Part shown: one piece after another, positions 1 to 12,948 of the stretch
How positions within the stretch are numbered: position 1 is the first letter of the stretch
Layout: each line of letters begins with the position of its first letter
NCBI GenBank assembly: GCA_030620095.1
Contig: JAUTXW010000325.1
Span: 1,718,501 to 1,782,500 of the forward strand
Source of the DNA: Kuschelorhynchus macadamiae
Lineage: Eukaryota > Arthropoda > Insecta > Coleoptera > Curculionidae
Length of the DNA stretch: 64,000 bases
Direction: 5' to 3'
Made by a program: the position numbers and the translations under genes
The notes under the pieces: model-generated
Databases searched by the model: none
What the model saw: the letters and a program-made list of their open reading frames with translations, nothing else
What the model was told of the DNA's origin: nothing

Positions 1-1965
1 TCTAGTTAGGGACTTCCCCCAGCTGCGAGTAGTTCGCCGTCGCCTGCAATCCTAAATAACTAGTGTTGTTTGGCGATTTTAGTAGTTTTGGTAGTTCAGA
101 ATTGATAGTTTGCATACAGTATCGATAAAAAATGTCCCAAAAACGACGTTTATTAAGTCTGAAAGAGAAAATCGACATAGTGGGGTTATACAATAAGGAG
201 AAACTTAGTGTGAGAAATGTATCAAAACGTTTTAACATAGGAAAGACGCAAGCAGCGGGAATTTTAAAAAGCTGAAATGATTTGTTAAAAAAGTGGCACT
301 CTCATGTTAATACGAATATAAAACGAAGTTTTTTAAAGCCAGTGGGTTTAAATATTGACAAATGTTGCTATGATTGGTTCGTAAAAGCAAGAAACAAAGG
401 CATTCCGTTATCAGCTAAAATTAGAAAAATACGCCGGCAATTTTTTTCCCAAAAATTTATTTTTTAAATTTTTAGGACCTCTAATTCGAGCTAAAGTGAA
501 TGAAATTGCAGAGAGCTTGGGATACGAGAATTTCAGTGCGTCATCTGGGTGGCTCGAAAAATTCCGTAATAGGCATAACATAGCTTTCAAAGCCATATCC
601 TGAGAAGCCGGAAGTGTCAATCCAGAAGATGTCGAAAGTTTTCTAAAGAAAATGCCCCCATTGCTGAGAGACTATTCGCCAAGAGATACCTTCAATGCGG
701 ACGAAAAAGGTCTTTCTTTTTCTCGAGCTTTACCTGACAAAACTTAAACACTTAAACGTGAAAAATGTATCGGTGGAAAATTATCTAAAGAAAGACTTAC
801 GATAATGCAGTGCATAAATATGGCCGGAGAGAACGAAAAATGTGGTGATTGGTGAGTCACAAAATCCAAGAACATTTAAAATATCAGTAAGAATGAATTG
901 TCTGTCATGTGGAAAAGCAATAAAAAAGCTTGAATGGCATCTGCTATATTTGAAGAATGGTTGGAAGATTTTGACAAAAGAATGGGGAGAGAGAAAAGAA
1001 AAATGTTACTATTTTTGGACAATGCATGCTCCCATCCTAAAGACATTCAGCTACCAAACATTCGTATATTTCTTTTTGCCGCCAAATTGCACATCTGTTG
1101 TTCAACCTCTAGACCAGGGGATTATTTAAAATTTTAAAGGATTCTATAGAGCAATTATCGTTAAAAATTTATTATCGAAAATGGAATCTGTTCTAAGTGT
1201 TCAAGATCTTACCAAAGCTATGAATGTGCTAGATGCTGTTTATTTTATTAAAACTGCCTGGCAGAAGGTTACAGGAGAGACAATTACAAATTGCTTTCGT
1301 AAAGCGGGATTCACTCAGGAAAATAATAAGGTAAATATCGAAAACGATGATTATTCGGCAGAAGATGATCTGCCCTTATCTGTCTTATCTAAAATGTGGC
1401 GAAACACTGAAGCAATAGGCATTAACAATGATTTGGACAACCTTATTAACATCGACAAAGATTTAATAGTCGAAAATGATAATGAAACGTTTCCTGTCGA
1501 TTTAGTAGCACAAGCTGATGAAACTGTGCACATTTCTGATGACTCGGACGAAGAACTAGAAAACACTAATCAAACAAATATCACAAGTTATTAACAATCC
1601 ATTGGTTTGGTGAAAGACTTACAATAATTTTCGAAAAATAAAGGAGACGCTACAGCAATGGGGATGTTATCTGATTTAAAGTTACATTTTCAACACAACA
1701 ACTTTAAAACAAAAACTCGCCAAACTACGTTATTAGATTTTTTCAGTGTTCCATAATTACTGTTCTTCAAGATTTTATTTAGTTACAACTACAAATATTT
1801 ATTTAATATTATATACTGCTGTTTAATTATATATCTTTTGCTAATAAACGCATACTTTAAATAAATATATAGTTTTTGCTTAAATTTTTCCTATAGGCGC
1901 ACATCTTCATTGGGCGGACACATTTTAACAGTCCCGAAGGTGTCCGCTCTAGAGAGATTTCACTG
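1..1965 (+). mobile_element. Tigger/pogo-like DNA transposon, 5' end outside the window
   Basis: The right end is visible: a terminal sequence which, read inwards on the minus strand, starts CAGTGAAATCTCTCTAGAGC and continues with GGACACC, the style of Tigger/pogo ends (CAGT, then an A/T-rich run and a GGACACC-like block). It is followed by TA at 1966-1967, fitting the TA target duplication of this group. No matching inverted end occurs before the transposase, so the left end lies upstream of base 1 or was lost. The body carries a decayed transposase in the same orientation. Inactive copy. Confidence 0.8.
132..1594 (+). pseudogene. Tigger/pogo-like transposase (CENP-B HTH plus DDE), broken
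   Basis: Starts MSQKRRLLSLKEKIDIVGLY, an N-terminal psq/CENP-B-type helix-turn-helix, followed by a second CENPB-type DNA-binding part (GLNIDKCCYDWF, then LGYENFSASSGWLEKFRNRH near 520-580). The DDE domain shows NADEKGLSF near 697 (first Asp; family form NADETGLFF), LLFLDNACSHP near 1010 (second Asp) and a frameshifted LPPNCTSVVQPLDQG near 1080-1125. An acidic C-terminal region follows. In-frame stops near 274 and 601, plus several frameshifts between 470 and 1140, make it non-functional. The first ATG after the promoter-like AT stretch begins the HTH. The family is clear; the exact subfamily is not. Confidence 0.88.
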
Positions 1966-4900
1966 TACATTATTATACATAAGGCATGATTTTTTTTCTT
2001 TTTTAGTAATCCGTTTACGGTAGTTGCTATTGTCATTGTTTTATTGTTATTTATAGAGGATGTTGCATTTGTCATGGGCTAATATGAACTTTCTTATTTT
2101 AAATACTACACCCTATATTTTCTGCAGATTATGACACGTGTTAATATAAGTTTTACGATATATTTGATTATGGGTGTGTAATGTAACATTCCGGATTTTT
2201 CTTCAGTTTTATCTATTTTTAAATTAATAGAATTAAAGTAGTTCTAAACTTTTATAAATTTTACTAGAGCCAAAAAAGTTAGAATTTCATTATTTATAAA
2301 TTGCAATACTTAAAATTTAAAACTTAAAAAAAATCGTTGACATGTTTCGCCTGTAGTAATTTATTTTTTTAATGCAATTCCATGTATAAAATATTAAAAA
2401 GAGCATAGACAACATAATATTTATGTAATATACCACATTTGCATTATCCAGAGCTCTTGCCCCTCTCCGGGCGCCCATGTTTAAGTGTAGTTTTATTTAA
2501 CGTTTTTGCTACAGAACCGCTCTGAGTGAGTAACTTTATTTTGGGACAATCTTATAAGTTAAAAGATCCCTTTTAACAATTATTCTCTTAAAATGGACCA
2601 AAGTTATTATTAGCCATGGAAATGTAGCATTAGCTAATTATAAATTTGCACATTTTATCATTTTTTGCCTAAAACCAGTTGTTTTTCAGAAGTAATACCA
2701 ACATTCTTGTTACAAGGCAGTAAACAAAAAACGTTTAAACATGTTCCGGGATATTGACTTAGAATTCAAAATATCAATAAGTAATAACTTGTCTTTTAAG
2801 AAAATACACCTTGTTGAAAATTGAAATTTTTTACATTACAAACAAACTTTTAGAGAAAAGTTTATTCAAACGAATTAAGAAATGTCGGAATGACTGACAT
2901 TTAAAAATCAAGTCAAATAAATCTTTGGCCATACTTTTTGACGAGCGTTTTATACACTGTACCATAGCCAGTAACTGAATTTGTATTCATCAGGATTGTG
3001 TTAAAAAATCATATTGTTTACTACGTGTTCTAGTCAAAAATGACTGGTAACTGATCTCGACACAAGCCATCGATTAGGTGAAACAAATATATTTCATTGT
3101 TAAAATAATAATTTTTGACCTTAAACATCCTAAAATTATAAAGTTTAGATTTGAATTTTAATAATGAGCATTAAAAGTTTGTTGTATATTCTAAATATTA
3201 AATAAAAGATAAGAAGTTCCATAAAAATGTCTACACATTTCTAAAAATCGTTAGATTTGGCAACATAACGGATATAACCAGCAGATCCGTCATATCTTCA
3301 AACCTAAGTGTGGCAAATTTGGTGAAAATCGAAAAGCCGGTTTTCGAGATATTTATAGCGTTCCAGACTTTTGTTACAGCTTGTAGATATTTGATAATAA
3401 CTTGATAAATAAATACGATATGAACTGAAATATTTATAATTTTTCTTAATATAACGAAAGTATGATTACTAGAAAAAGTCTGTAAAAAAAACCATGTTTG
3501 ACTAAAGTACACGCAGCTTCCCTTCTTTCCTTTTATTAGTAAATGTGAAATTATAGTTTATATATAATATATACAGTTATTGGCAAATAACGGCATAAAT
3601 ATGTGTCTAATATTTTCTTTTAGTTTTTTTATACACCTTATACATTTCTAGAGATTTATAAATCAAATTTGGTATGCTATGTCTAATAGCAGTTAAACTA
3701 TTAAATAAACATTAGACAAATCTACAGGATGTGGTTTTTTCCTAGTTGCGACACATTTACTAACTAAACTAAAGAATATTAATATTTTAACATCCTGTAT
3801 CTATTAGGAAGTCGGACAATTTTTTTTCATATTTCATCAACATCAAACTACAGTAAAATTTAGGGTACTTATCAACGTACTTAAAACATTCGTATATGAA
3901 ATTATTATTGTCGACATAACCTCCCTAGAAGAAAAAAAAGTGAAAAAAATCAATATTTTCACACACTGTTATAGTAACTAGTACTTGATTTCGATGTTAC
4001 ATTATAACTGAAGAAATAGTTTCGGGGCTATTCAAGATTATACTAAATCATTTTAAATTGCAAGATATTTTTTGCCAGAAAATAATTATTTTTTTGGACT
4101 CTTGCACAAGTAACCCATTGGCACATGTGATACATAAAAATGCATTGCCTAAAAAGCAATTTACCTAAATTTTAAGATAATTTAAAAATAATTCTTGAAA
4201 AAGTTTATTTTTGCAACAATTTTTTAAGAGTATTTCAATGTACTAATTCTTCATTTCATGCATGTTTATGGATAATATGAACAATTAATTGATATTTCTG
4301 TATAAGGTAAAAAAATACTAATATTACCTCATCCGTTGACTATGGTTTTTAAATGAGGTTGGATTTTCTTTCTTTTTGAAATTCATCAGCTAAAAAAGCT
4401 GTTATTATAATCGTTATTAGTAACGAATACATATTTTGGGAAAAGCAGAATATTTAATTAATTTTTATACTTTTATTTAACAGAATTTCTTCCGAGCATT
4501 GGTTTTATAGCTTATAGCTAATGCTTTGAGGGTCTGATTTCGTAATAGTTCCACGGAATAGGTTTATCTTGTACATCCCCCATTTTGTTTTTATATGTGT
4601 TACATTCCATTGCCAACATTTTTAATCTATTTGCATTGTTACTTGAACCGTCTAATTATGAATCCTAAGACCTCGAGTAAAACTTTCAAATGGATACTTT
4701 CTTATACGATTATGCCAGCCGATACTTAGTGGAAATACATAATAATATTATGTAAAATGTAAAAATTAAAACTTTGACACACACCTTAACTATATTTGTG
4801 TGACGTTTCGTTACGTAGTAGCTTAACCGCATTTTTTCAGTAATATAAAAGTTTGAAAATTTCCAGTACTTATAATTATAAATTAACTATTGTCATGAAA

Positions 4901-7094
4901 ATATACAGGGTGTCCCATAATTATGGGTCAATATTTTTACAGAATTATCTTTTTTGACTCTTTCACAAGTAACCCATACGTCGTAAAAGAAGACTAAAAT
5001 GTCATTAAATAAATATATCGAAAATTGCTTCGTTAGGGGGCTACAGCCACGAGAAAAAACCCTTCTGAAGATGGTTTTCCTAAATATTTTTAAAACGTTT
5101 ATAATTAATGAAAATGTTATTTAAAAGCTTAGTTTTTTAAATGAATGAAAATATTAAAGATTGGAGCAATTTGATTATTTCGTTAAACTGCATTCTTAAC
5201 ACAGAATTTAATTTTTTAAAACTGATCAATTCTAGGCACTTCTAAAGAAACAGTGTACTTATTACACTATACAAAGGTATATAAAAATATTTTGCGATTA
5301 TAGTATGGTCCAAGAAATTGTGAAAAAATATACTTTTTTTATCAAACCCTGTATATTATTATTTTTTAAATACAGAACTGCCTTTTTTGCATAATTTATC
5401 CCGTAATGTTTTGAATAAAATTTTACGTATTGTAATTATACATTGGTATCTTCAGTCTTCATAGCCCATAGCCATTTATACAAATCTGATATATTATTGG
5501 TATCAGTACCATCAATTACATGAATTTAGTTGTGACTGAAAAATGCCATTTTGTAAAGGACAAAACTTGCAATGAGTGTTGGCCTTAAATATAGTCAGTA
5601 AAAAATTTAGGTGTTTTTGTTCTCGACAATCTTAAAAACCAAGTAAAATTTTCTCGACTAGTAGCTTGCAGTAATAAACAGGGATTTAAGTTTTTTTAAT
5701 ACATTTTTCCTTTTGAACCATTCTGCATATTTCAAAATATTTTTTTGAATGAGTGACCTTGTAATATGTTACTGCTATCACATATCAACAACAAGAAATG
5801 AACTTTATTTTCCTAAATGTATTTATTGAAGGATCAATGATATGAAAAACTACAGAGAAAAAAGATGCTCTTAATTAGGTTTAATTTCTCTTAAGACAAG
5901 CTCAGAAATGATAATTTAAAAAAAAAAGCGTTAAAAAAATTCAGTTTAATAAAACACACAAAATTATTCCGTTTATTTAACATCATTCAATTAAAAAACA
6001 GTTTAGAGCTTTAGCATTACGTTTTTAACAGGGACGTACCGAATTGGGGAGGGGGGGGAGTAAGAAAAATCCAACTGAGAACTAAAACAAAAAATGGTCC
6101 GCATTAGCTTGCAGATATCATTCATATTTTGTATTCTAAGTCTCTATCATACGGCTTTGAACAAAATTATTTAAATTTAAATTTATTGACAAATGAAGTA
6201 ATTCCAACAAAATATAAGATTTTGCCAATAGAGTAGAATATTTGGGGAGGTGGAGGCTGTTTTAGGAAATATAAACTAACCAAAAAGCTACGTCGTAAAA
6301 ATTGCCTACAAGGAAATATGTCACAAAAAATTCAGACTATCCATGCATCTCGTTATCTTTGTGTTTGTTTTTTTAACTCCTAAAGATTGTTTCTGTAAAC
6401 ATTCAAATATGATTTTTTAAAATTTTTGCTCTCTTATTCTTGAGTTTCATTATAATAACTATGGCATATTAGTTATTTTCCATGCCCTAATTTCGATGCT
6501 TTTCACCAATAAACCCACTATTATGATAATTGATTTGGCATGAAATTGGCAAGATATTAATTTATTATTATTTCATCTTTAACTTTGAGCTTTTTTACTT
6601 AACATGATCATATTGTCATGAGCTCATATTTTCATTGTCTAGCAAATAACTCCCAACAAATTGGCTTAAATATTCTGCACCTCTTTAACAGAAACAGGCT
6701 TATAATTCCTTTGTGACTGCGTCTTAAATGAAGCTCGTAAATAATTAAAAGAGATTTTAATCTTGTATGGTTAGTTTAATCGGATTATAGGTTTAAAACA
6801 AGGCAGGGACCTCAGTTCTGTGTACGTGTTTTGATGTAAATATGTTAAAAGAGCATATTAGGAGAATTATGTTTTTGTTATCATACTATTCACTACATCA
6901 ATAATTAATTTAAATTCAAAAGGTAGAGGCTGCTACATTTATGAACTAACTATAAATTTTCATTATCTTAATATAATATAGCACGAAACGAAATTGTCTT
7001 CTTAAATTACCTTAGACTTAAATTCGAATTATCTTTTGCCTTTGATTCCATCCACCACATAGGAATATCTACTATTTGAGATCAATGCACTGAG
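1966..7094. other. AT-rich intergenic sequence with relics of dispersed repeats
   Basis: No credible coding frame. A short motif (actcttgcacaagtaaccca) occurs near 4098 and, diverged, near 4958 next to a gggtgtcccataattatggg block typical of insect dispersed repeats. About 50 bases around 3645-3690 (tttctagagattt, then aaatttggtat) resemble 54470-54515. A G-rich run lies at 6044-6059. Otherwise nothing recognisable. Confidence 0.6.
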
Positions 7095-7638
7095 ACAAGG
7101 AAATTATTTAAAAATGCTACAATTTAAAAATTAATGATATTATTATATTGTTGTTATTATTTTGTGTGGTGAAAACCCCATAATAATTTTCTTTTTAAAT
7201 CGTGTATCCGCCACTAGAATTTCGTAATTATTTTGATTTTAATGCAAAAAGCTTGTTTCATCATTTTTCGTATATTATTCTCCGTTTTACTTGCCTCTTT
7301 TACCAAGAAAATTGAATTAATATATTTTAATCCTGTACACAATTATTTCAAAATATGCAGTGAAATGCAGAAACAAGGAAATTATTTAAAAATACCACAA
7401 TTTAAAAAATAAAGATATTATTATATTGTTGTTATTATTTTGTGTGGCGAAAATCCCATAATAATTTTCTTTTTAAATCATGATTCCGCCACTACAATTT
7501 CATAATTATTTTGATTTTATTGCAAAAGCTTGTTTTATGATTTTTAATACGTTATTCTGCTTTTTACTTGCCTTTTTTACCAAGAAAATTGAATGAATAT
7601 ATTTTAATCCTGTACACAATTATTTGAAAATATGTAAA
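7095..7638. repeat. Tandem duplication, two units of about 270-278 bp
   Basis: Unit 1 (7095-7372) and unit 2 (7373-about 7638) both begin acaaggaaattatttaaaaa and run in register to aattattt(c/g)aaaatatg, with scattered substitutions. Unit 2 abuts the left target duplication of the hAT element at 7640. No coding content. Confidence 0.85.
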
Positions 7639-7639
7639 G

Positions 7640-10047
7640 CAGCCATGTCAAACATGCGGCCCAGTGAGCATTTTTCTGCTGGCCAAATCAGAAAACAGCC
7701 GGATAATGCGGCCCGCGAACAAGTTGAAAACCATTTTTGAAAACGCGCGCCGCTACAACAACGATTGGTATAATAAAATGTACAATTGTACATAGTGCCA
7801 TCTATGTTTAGGAGGATGAGCTACACATACTCAACCTAAAACCTAAAACCAAACGTTATCTAGCTTGTTCCATGAAATTATATCGCGCAAAAACACAGAT
7901 TAGCGTCATCTGAACTCGAGAAATCACAATCCGTATATAAGCCGTGTTCGATTGAGTTCAGTCGTTCAGTGTTTAGTCAGTTATGAGTCAGTTGCGATAG
8001 AGTTTCGAGTTGAGTTGCGCATTTATTGTTACAACACTTAACAGTACTTATTATAATTTATATCGGATACAGTTTTTAACATGTCTCTTTCAAAACCAAG
8101 TGGAAGTAAGAGGAAACTTGTAATCGTATCTTTCAAAAAAAGTGGAAATTAGATTTTTTTGCTGTGAAGTGAAAGAAAAAATTATTTGTTTGATTTGTAA
8201 TAGTACAGTCGGTGTCCCAAAATTATATAATATAAAAAGTCACTATGATATTCATAAAACTATGTTTGATAAGTATACAGGCATGGTCAGAAACGAGAAG
8301 TTAAATAAGTTAAAATCACGGTTGAAAGATCAGCAGCTTATGTTTACACGTCAAAAGCAAGAAAATGAATCTGTCCTTTAAGCGAGCTACGTACTGTCGG
8401 AGTTGATCGCGAAACACTCAAAACCATTTGTTGAAGGTGAATTTATAAAAGAGTGCCTTGTAAATTGTAAGTCCCGGGAGCGTGAAAGAGCGTGTCCCGG
8501 AATACTGTCGCTGAAAGAGTTACTGAGTGAGTTGGCTGCCAATATAAGTGATCAGATAAAAACAAAATCAGACTCTTTCGTTGCATTTTCTATTACCTAT
8601 GACGAAAGTACGGATGTGTGTGGTGTAGCGCAACTGGCTGATTTTCTTCGTGCGGTTGATATCAACAGATATCACTGTGTATGAAGAATTACTGGAATTA
8701 GTACTATTGCATGATACAACAACTGGGAAGGACATTTTCAATGCTGTTTATGGACTTCTGCAAAAGTACAATTTAGATTTGTCAAAACTGTGTTCCGTTG
8801 CAACAGACGGAGCTCCTTCAATGACTGGAGTAAAAATTGGCTTCGTTAAAATATTACAGACAAAGATCAGAGAAACGGGCAGTGACAAACCAGATTTTCA
8901 TCATATTCATTGTGTAATCTACCAAGAAGTTTTATGCTCGAAAGTGATCAAGTTGGAAAGTGTTTTAAAGTCAGTGAAAAAAATTATAAACTTCATAAGG
9001 TCACGAGGACTTAATCAGCGACAGTTTTCTGCCTTTTTACGTGATTTAGATAGTGAGTTTACCATATTATGCAGAGGTACGATGGCTTTCTTGTTCTATG
9101 GTACTCGACTGGTTTTGGAAAATCAAAGAAGAAATACGCGTTTTCATGGAAACAAAAGGAGAAGATGTCAGCTTATTATGCAATGTACCTTTTTTACAAA
9201 ATCTTTCATTTATGGTAGACATCACAAAATACTTGTCGGACTTAAATACGAAATTGCAAGGACCACGTCAAGTTATTACAGATATGCGTGATCATGTGAA
9301 AGCTTTCAAGTGTAAGATGATGTTGTGGGAAAAACCAGTTAGCACAGGATAATCTGTCACATTTTCTGACTTGTAAGGCATATCAGGAAAGCACAACTGT
9401 CCCAATATCATACAAAATATAATCAGAGAAAATAAGAAGCCTTCTGGCAGAATTTGAGAAGCGTTTTCGGGATTTTAAGACCCAAGAAAACAATTTTTCT
9501 CTATTTACTGGTCTTTTCACTATCGATATTGATAGTTTCCCCTCACTTGCAAAGGAAGTAATTGAGATTCAGTGTCAGACCCATTTTAAATAAAAATTTG
9601 GTACATTCGAATTTTATAAGTACTTGCCTGTTCAATACCAAGAAATGAGAAAATTTGCCTGTAAAATCCTGTCAAAGTTTGGAAGTAGCTATAAGTGTGA
9701 ACAACTATTTTCTTTGATGAAAGGAAACAAATCTCCCACAAAATCGCGATTGACGGACGCACACTTGGACGCAGTTCTAAAAGTTATTTCCGCCTATAAA
9801 TTCGCGCCACAAGTAGACAACTTAATTAAAGACAAAAAATGTCAAATATCTGGCAAAAGAATTTAATGTTTGTAGTTTTTTGTAATGTCCTTTTTATTGG
9901 AAATTTAATAAATAGACTTGTCCTATAATAGTACTTTTTCTCAAGATTTTCAGTAGTTTGTCTTCTTTAAGATAAGGTTTTGCGGCCCACGTAGTCGATG
10001 GTCTTCATGCTTTTGGCCCACCAGTGACTTTGAGTTTGACATGGCTG
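7640..10047 (+). mobile_element. hAT transposon (2,408 bp) with exact 8-bp target duplication
   Basis: The ends are CAGCCATGTCAAAC at 7640 and its perfect reverse complement ending at 10047, a 14-bp terminal inverted repeat. Both are flanked by ATGTAAAG (7632-7639 and 10048-10055), an exact 8-bp duplication that defines the hAT superfamily. G+C-richer subterminal blocks with GCGGCCC occur at both ends. The interior has a decayed transposase on the plus strand. The intact duplication shows the element has not moved or been flank-rearranged since insertion. Confidence 0.93.
8081..9866 (+). pseudogene. hAT transposase of the GTF2IRD2/ZBED-like type, broken
   Basis: ATG at 8081 starts MSLSKPSGSKRKL. 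A BED-like zinc finger follows (CLICNST with downstream SHYDIHK near 8180-8250). Then come the RNase H-like core motifs: ITYDESTDVCGVAQLADF (near 8593), CSVATDGAPSMTG (near 8800, second Asp), HHIHCVIYQEVLC (C-x2-H part of the insertion domain) and EVRWLS (conserved Trp). The C-terminal hATC dimerisation piece is SSYKCEQLFSLMKGNKSP near 9680, with the catalytic Glu in CEQ. Frameshifts occur near 8130-8150, 8662, 9060 and 9355, with stops near 8379, 9421 and 9590. The motif order matches transposase-like proteins related to vertebrate GTF2IRD2. Non-functional. Confidence 0.87.
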
Positions 10048-10055
10048 ATGTAAAG

Positions 10056-10684
10056 GATGATTCACTAGAAATGAAATCCTTTTTTAATTTATTTAGATAT
10101 ATAAGCAAAGGCAGAATATTCTTGATTTGAACGTTTTTTCGATTTTTTTACCCTCAGTACAATCCCTAACCTAAAATCGAATTCCGCCCCAGATGCGACG
10201 ACCGCAACATAGCGTAGCAGATAAACCAATTTTGGCCGCTGTCAAAAAATGTGACACCTGTCAAAAAATTTTTTCCGCCATCTTCGCACCTTACCGATCC
10301 GATGCCGCGCTCGGTTCGCGCCCAACTTGTCTTCTTGTCAAAAAAAAGTGACAGCTCTCAAAATTTTTGACAGGCGACCCGTCAGATTTTTTATTCATTT
10401 GCCACGCCTCCTATCCGATTCTCCGCTCGAAATTTCGCAACAAAACAAATGACACCTGTCAAAAAACGATGGTTCGACGGTTGAGAGGTCAGATTTTTTG
10501 CATTTTTTTATACCCCGGCTCTCTGTACTCTTTTTGCATTGATTTTTATACACTCCGTACAATATATCTGATTATTCAAAAATCAAACTTTAAATATTAC
10601 CTTAAATTTATGTGTATAATGAATATTTTTGGATTACTTTTAAAACACTTTTGATTGATTTGATTATTGAATTGTTTTTTTATT
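10056..10684. other. Intergenic block with repeated TGTCAAAA/TGACA motifs
   Basis: No gene. Between about 10235 and 10470 there are at least five spaced copies of TGTCAAAA with TGACACCTG or TGACAG next to them, some inverted, in a locally G+C-richer patch. This looks like a decayed subterminal-repeat region of an unidentified element. Confidence 0.5.
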
Positions 10685-10687
10685 AAT

Positions 10688-12945
10688 CACTGGCCGACAA
10701 GATTTTTCTAACACAGGCCAGCTCATTATTTTCACAATGGAAATACCCTCCCAACAACAAAAAAAATATTCGGAAAGCCCTAATACGTACCATTTTTTAA
10801 TAGCCTAACTAGAACCTTTTATATTGACAGGTAAACAATTTTATTGTGGGGCGGCTAAAATGGGTCCATTTTACAACGGGAAAATTACCTAGACTGGGTT
10901 GTTTACAACATTAGACATAAAATAAACGCTAAACATCAGTCTTCTGTTGAGTTTCGATTGAGTGGTTCTCTGCGTATCGATAAGCAAGTGTATGTGAAGA
11001 CGAGAATGTCGAGTCAGTTGCAATATTTCTCCTGACAAATTTTGTTATATTTGTAGAGAATTTCTGGTGAAATCACAAGCCAGGCCATTTTCCGAAAATG
11101 TAAAAAAGCCTACTTTAAATATTTTGGTGTGTTAATTGGGGAAAAAGTTAAGCTGTGGGCTACCCATGTGTGCTGTGTTAGTTGTAGTGTATCATTGGTG
11201 CAGTGGATGAAGGGAAAGAGAAAAAGTATGCCTTTTGCAGTTCCAATGGTATGGCCAGAACACACCAATCATTCTGACGATTGTTATTTTTGCCTGACAA
11301 AGACTGAAGGTTATTCCAAAAAGGGAAAGCTCAATATAGAATATTCAAATTTGCAATCTGCCATACGACCTGTTCCTCATAATGCAAATTTGCCAGTGCA
11401 GATTGCGCCTTTAAATTGGCAAGCTATTGATTTGGGAGATAATGGAGATAACACATCATCAGGCAGCTCAGAAGAACAGTGCACCGATCCCACTTTTACC
11501 ACAGGTCCGGCGAGCCACATTTGACTGTTCAAAGTGAATTAAATGATTTAGTACGTGATTTGGGGTTATCCAAGTAACAGTCAGAACTTCTGGGTTCTCG
11601 TCTTAAGGAATGGAACCTATTGGCCAAAGAAACAAAAATTACGAATTTCAGAAAAAGAAATGCTATGTTTTCTGAATTCTACAGTATGGAAAATTCGTTG
11701 TGCGGGTGTAATGATATAGACAGTTTAATGCAGGAACTTGATATTGAACATTCTCCCTGTGAGTGGCGCTTATTCATAGACTCATCTAAATATAGCTTAA
11801 AAGCTGTGTTATTGCATAATGGAAATTTAAAACCCTATATACCAGTTGCCTATTCAGTTGCAATGAAAGAAAATTATAAAAATATGCGCACGATTTTGGA
11901 TAAAATAAACTACAATAGGCATAAATGGCAAATATTTGGGGACTTAAAAGTTATAGCGATTTTAGTGGGACTTCAGGGGAGATTTACAAAATATTGCTGT
12001 TTTCTTTTATTATAGAACAGTCGTGCAATAAATCAGCATTATATAACAAGAATTTGGCCAGAAAGAAGCTAATTTCAACCGGGATCTGTTAAATTTATAC
12101 CTCTTGTTAATCCCAAAAATGTCCTTTTGCCTCCTTTTCACATTAAACTTGGGCTGAGGAAAAACTTTGTGAAGGCTTTGAGTAAAGATAGTGATGGATT
12201 TAAATACCTAAGGCAAGTTTTTCCCCAGTTAAGTGATGCCAATTGGGCCACAAATCAGAAAATTGCTGGACGATGTCAATTTTACGGAAAAGCTTACCAG
12301 GCAGGAACTCAGAGCATGGAATTCATTTGTTAATGTAATAAGAGGATTTTTAGGCAACAATATGGGTGAAAATTATGAACAATTAGTTAATGAACTCCTA
12401 GATGCCTATAAAGCGCTTGGTGCCAGAATGTCATTAAAAATTCACTTCCTCCATTCCCATCTGTCATTTTTTCCTAAAAATTTGGAAGCTGTTAGTGACG
12501 AGCAGGGTGAAAGGTTTCACCAAGATATCAGGACAACGGAAATTCGGTACTAAGGATGATGGGATCCAGCCATGATGGGTGACAACTATTGGTTTTGGAA
12601 GAGAGAAGAAGGACACCTTATAAACGGAAAAAGTAAAGTTCAATTAGCGTTTTAAGTTAATATTTTTCTCGTTTGCTTTTCTCTTAGACGTATGGTATGT
12701 TTAATAGGCGAAAACTGTAAACATAGTCAATAAGCAGAAGGTTAAGGGTTAAGAATTTTCTGAAATCATTTTTTCTATAGGTATTAAGTATCATAACATT
12801 CGATATGACTCTACAACTCTAACAAGAAAACCCTACGTGCTGCAACTTTCTATTTGTCATTTGCGTATTTGGATAGGTCCATTCTATTAGATTATGCTAT
12901 TCTGATTTGTGTTACAACAAAAAAATTTTTTTTTGTCGGCCAGTG
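10688..12945 (+). mobile_element. CACTG-ended DNA transposon (2,258 bp), CMC-like, tentative class
   Basis: The left end CACTGGCCGACAA at 10688 is matched exactly by its reverse complement ending at 12945 (13-bp inverted repeat), then A/T-rich runs on both sides. The bases AAT directly flank both ends (10685-10687 and 12946-12948), a possible 3-bp target duplication. CACTG/CACTA termini with 2-4-bp duplications are known for the CMC group (CACTA, Mirage, Chapaev). The class is inferred from the termini; the coding region does not show a transposase I can place with certainty. One decayed protein gene fills the interior. Confidence 0.72.
11040..12553 (+). pseudogene. Putative transposase of the CACTG-ended element, broken
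   Basis: The pieces read in order along the plus strand. A Cys/His-rich N-terminal region (THVCCVSCS near 11155, DDCYFCLTKTEG near 11277) is probably zinc-binding. A Ser/Asp linker follows. Then an RNase H-like-looking stretch (WRLFIDSSKYSLKAVLLHNG near 11765 and FGDLKVIAILVGLQ near 11935), then LPPFHIKLGLRKNFVKAL near 12129. The C-terminal part has NSFVNVIRGFLGNN, MSLKIHFLHSHLSFFPKNL and SDEQGERFHQDI near 12330-12530. I know this arrangement only as a frequent uncharacterised arthropod protein; the acidic residues in FIDSS and FGDLKV and the Glu/His of GERFHQD are my guesses for the active site. Stops and frameshifts (for example near 11031, 11525, 12015 and 12250) break it. Confidence 0.6.
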
Positions 12946-12948
12946 AAT

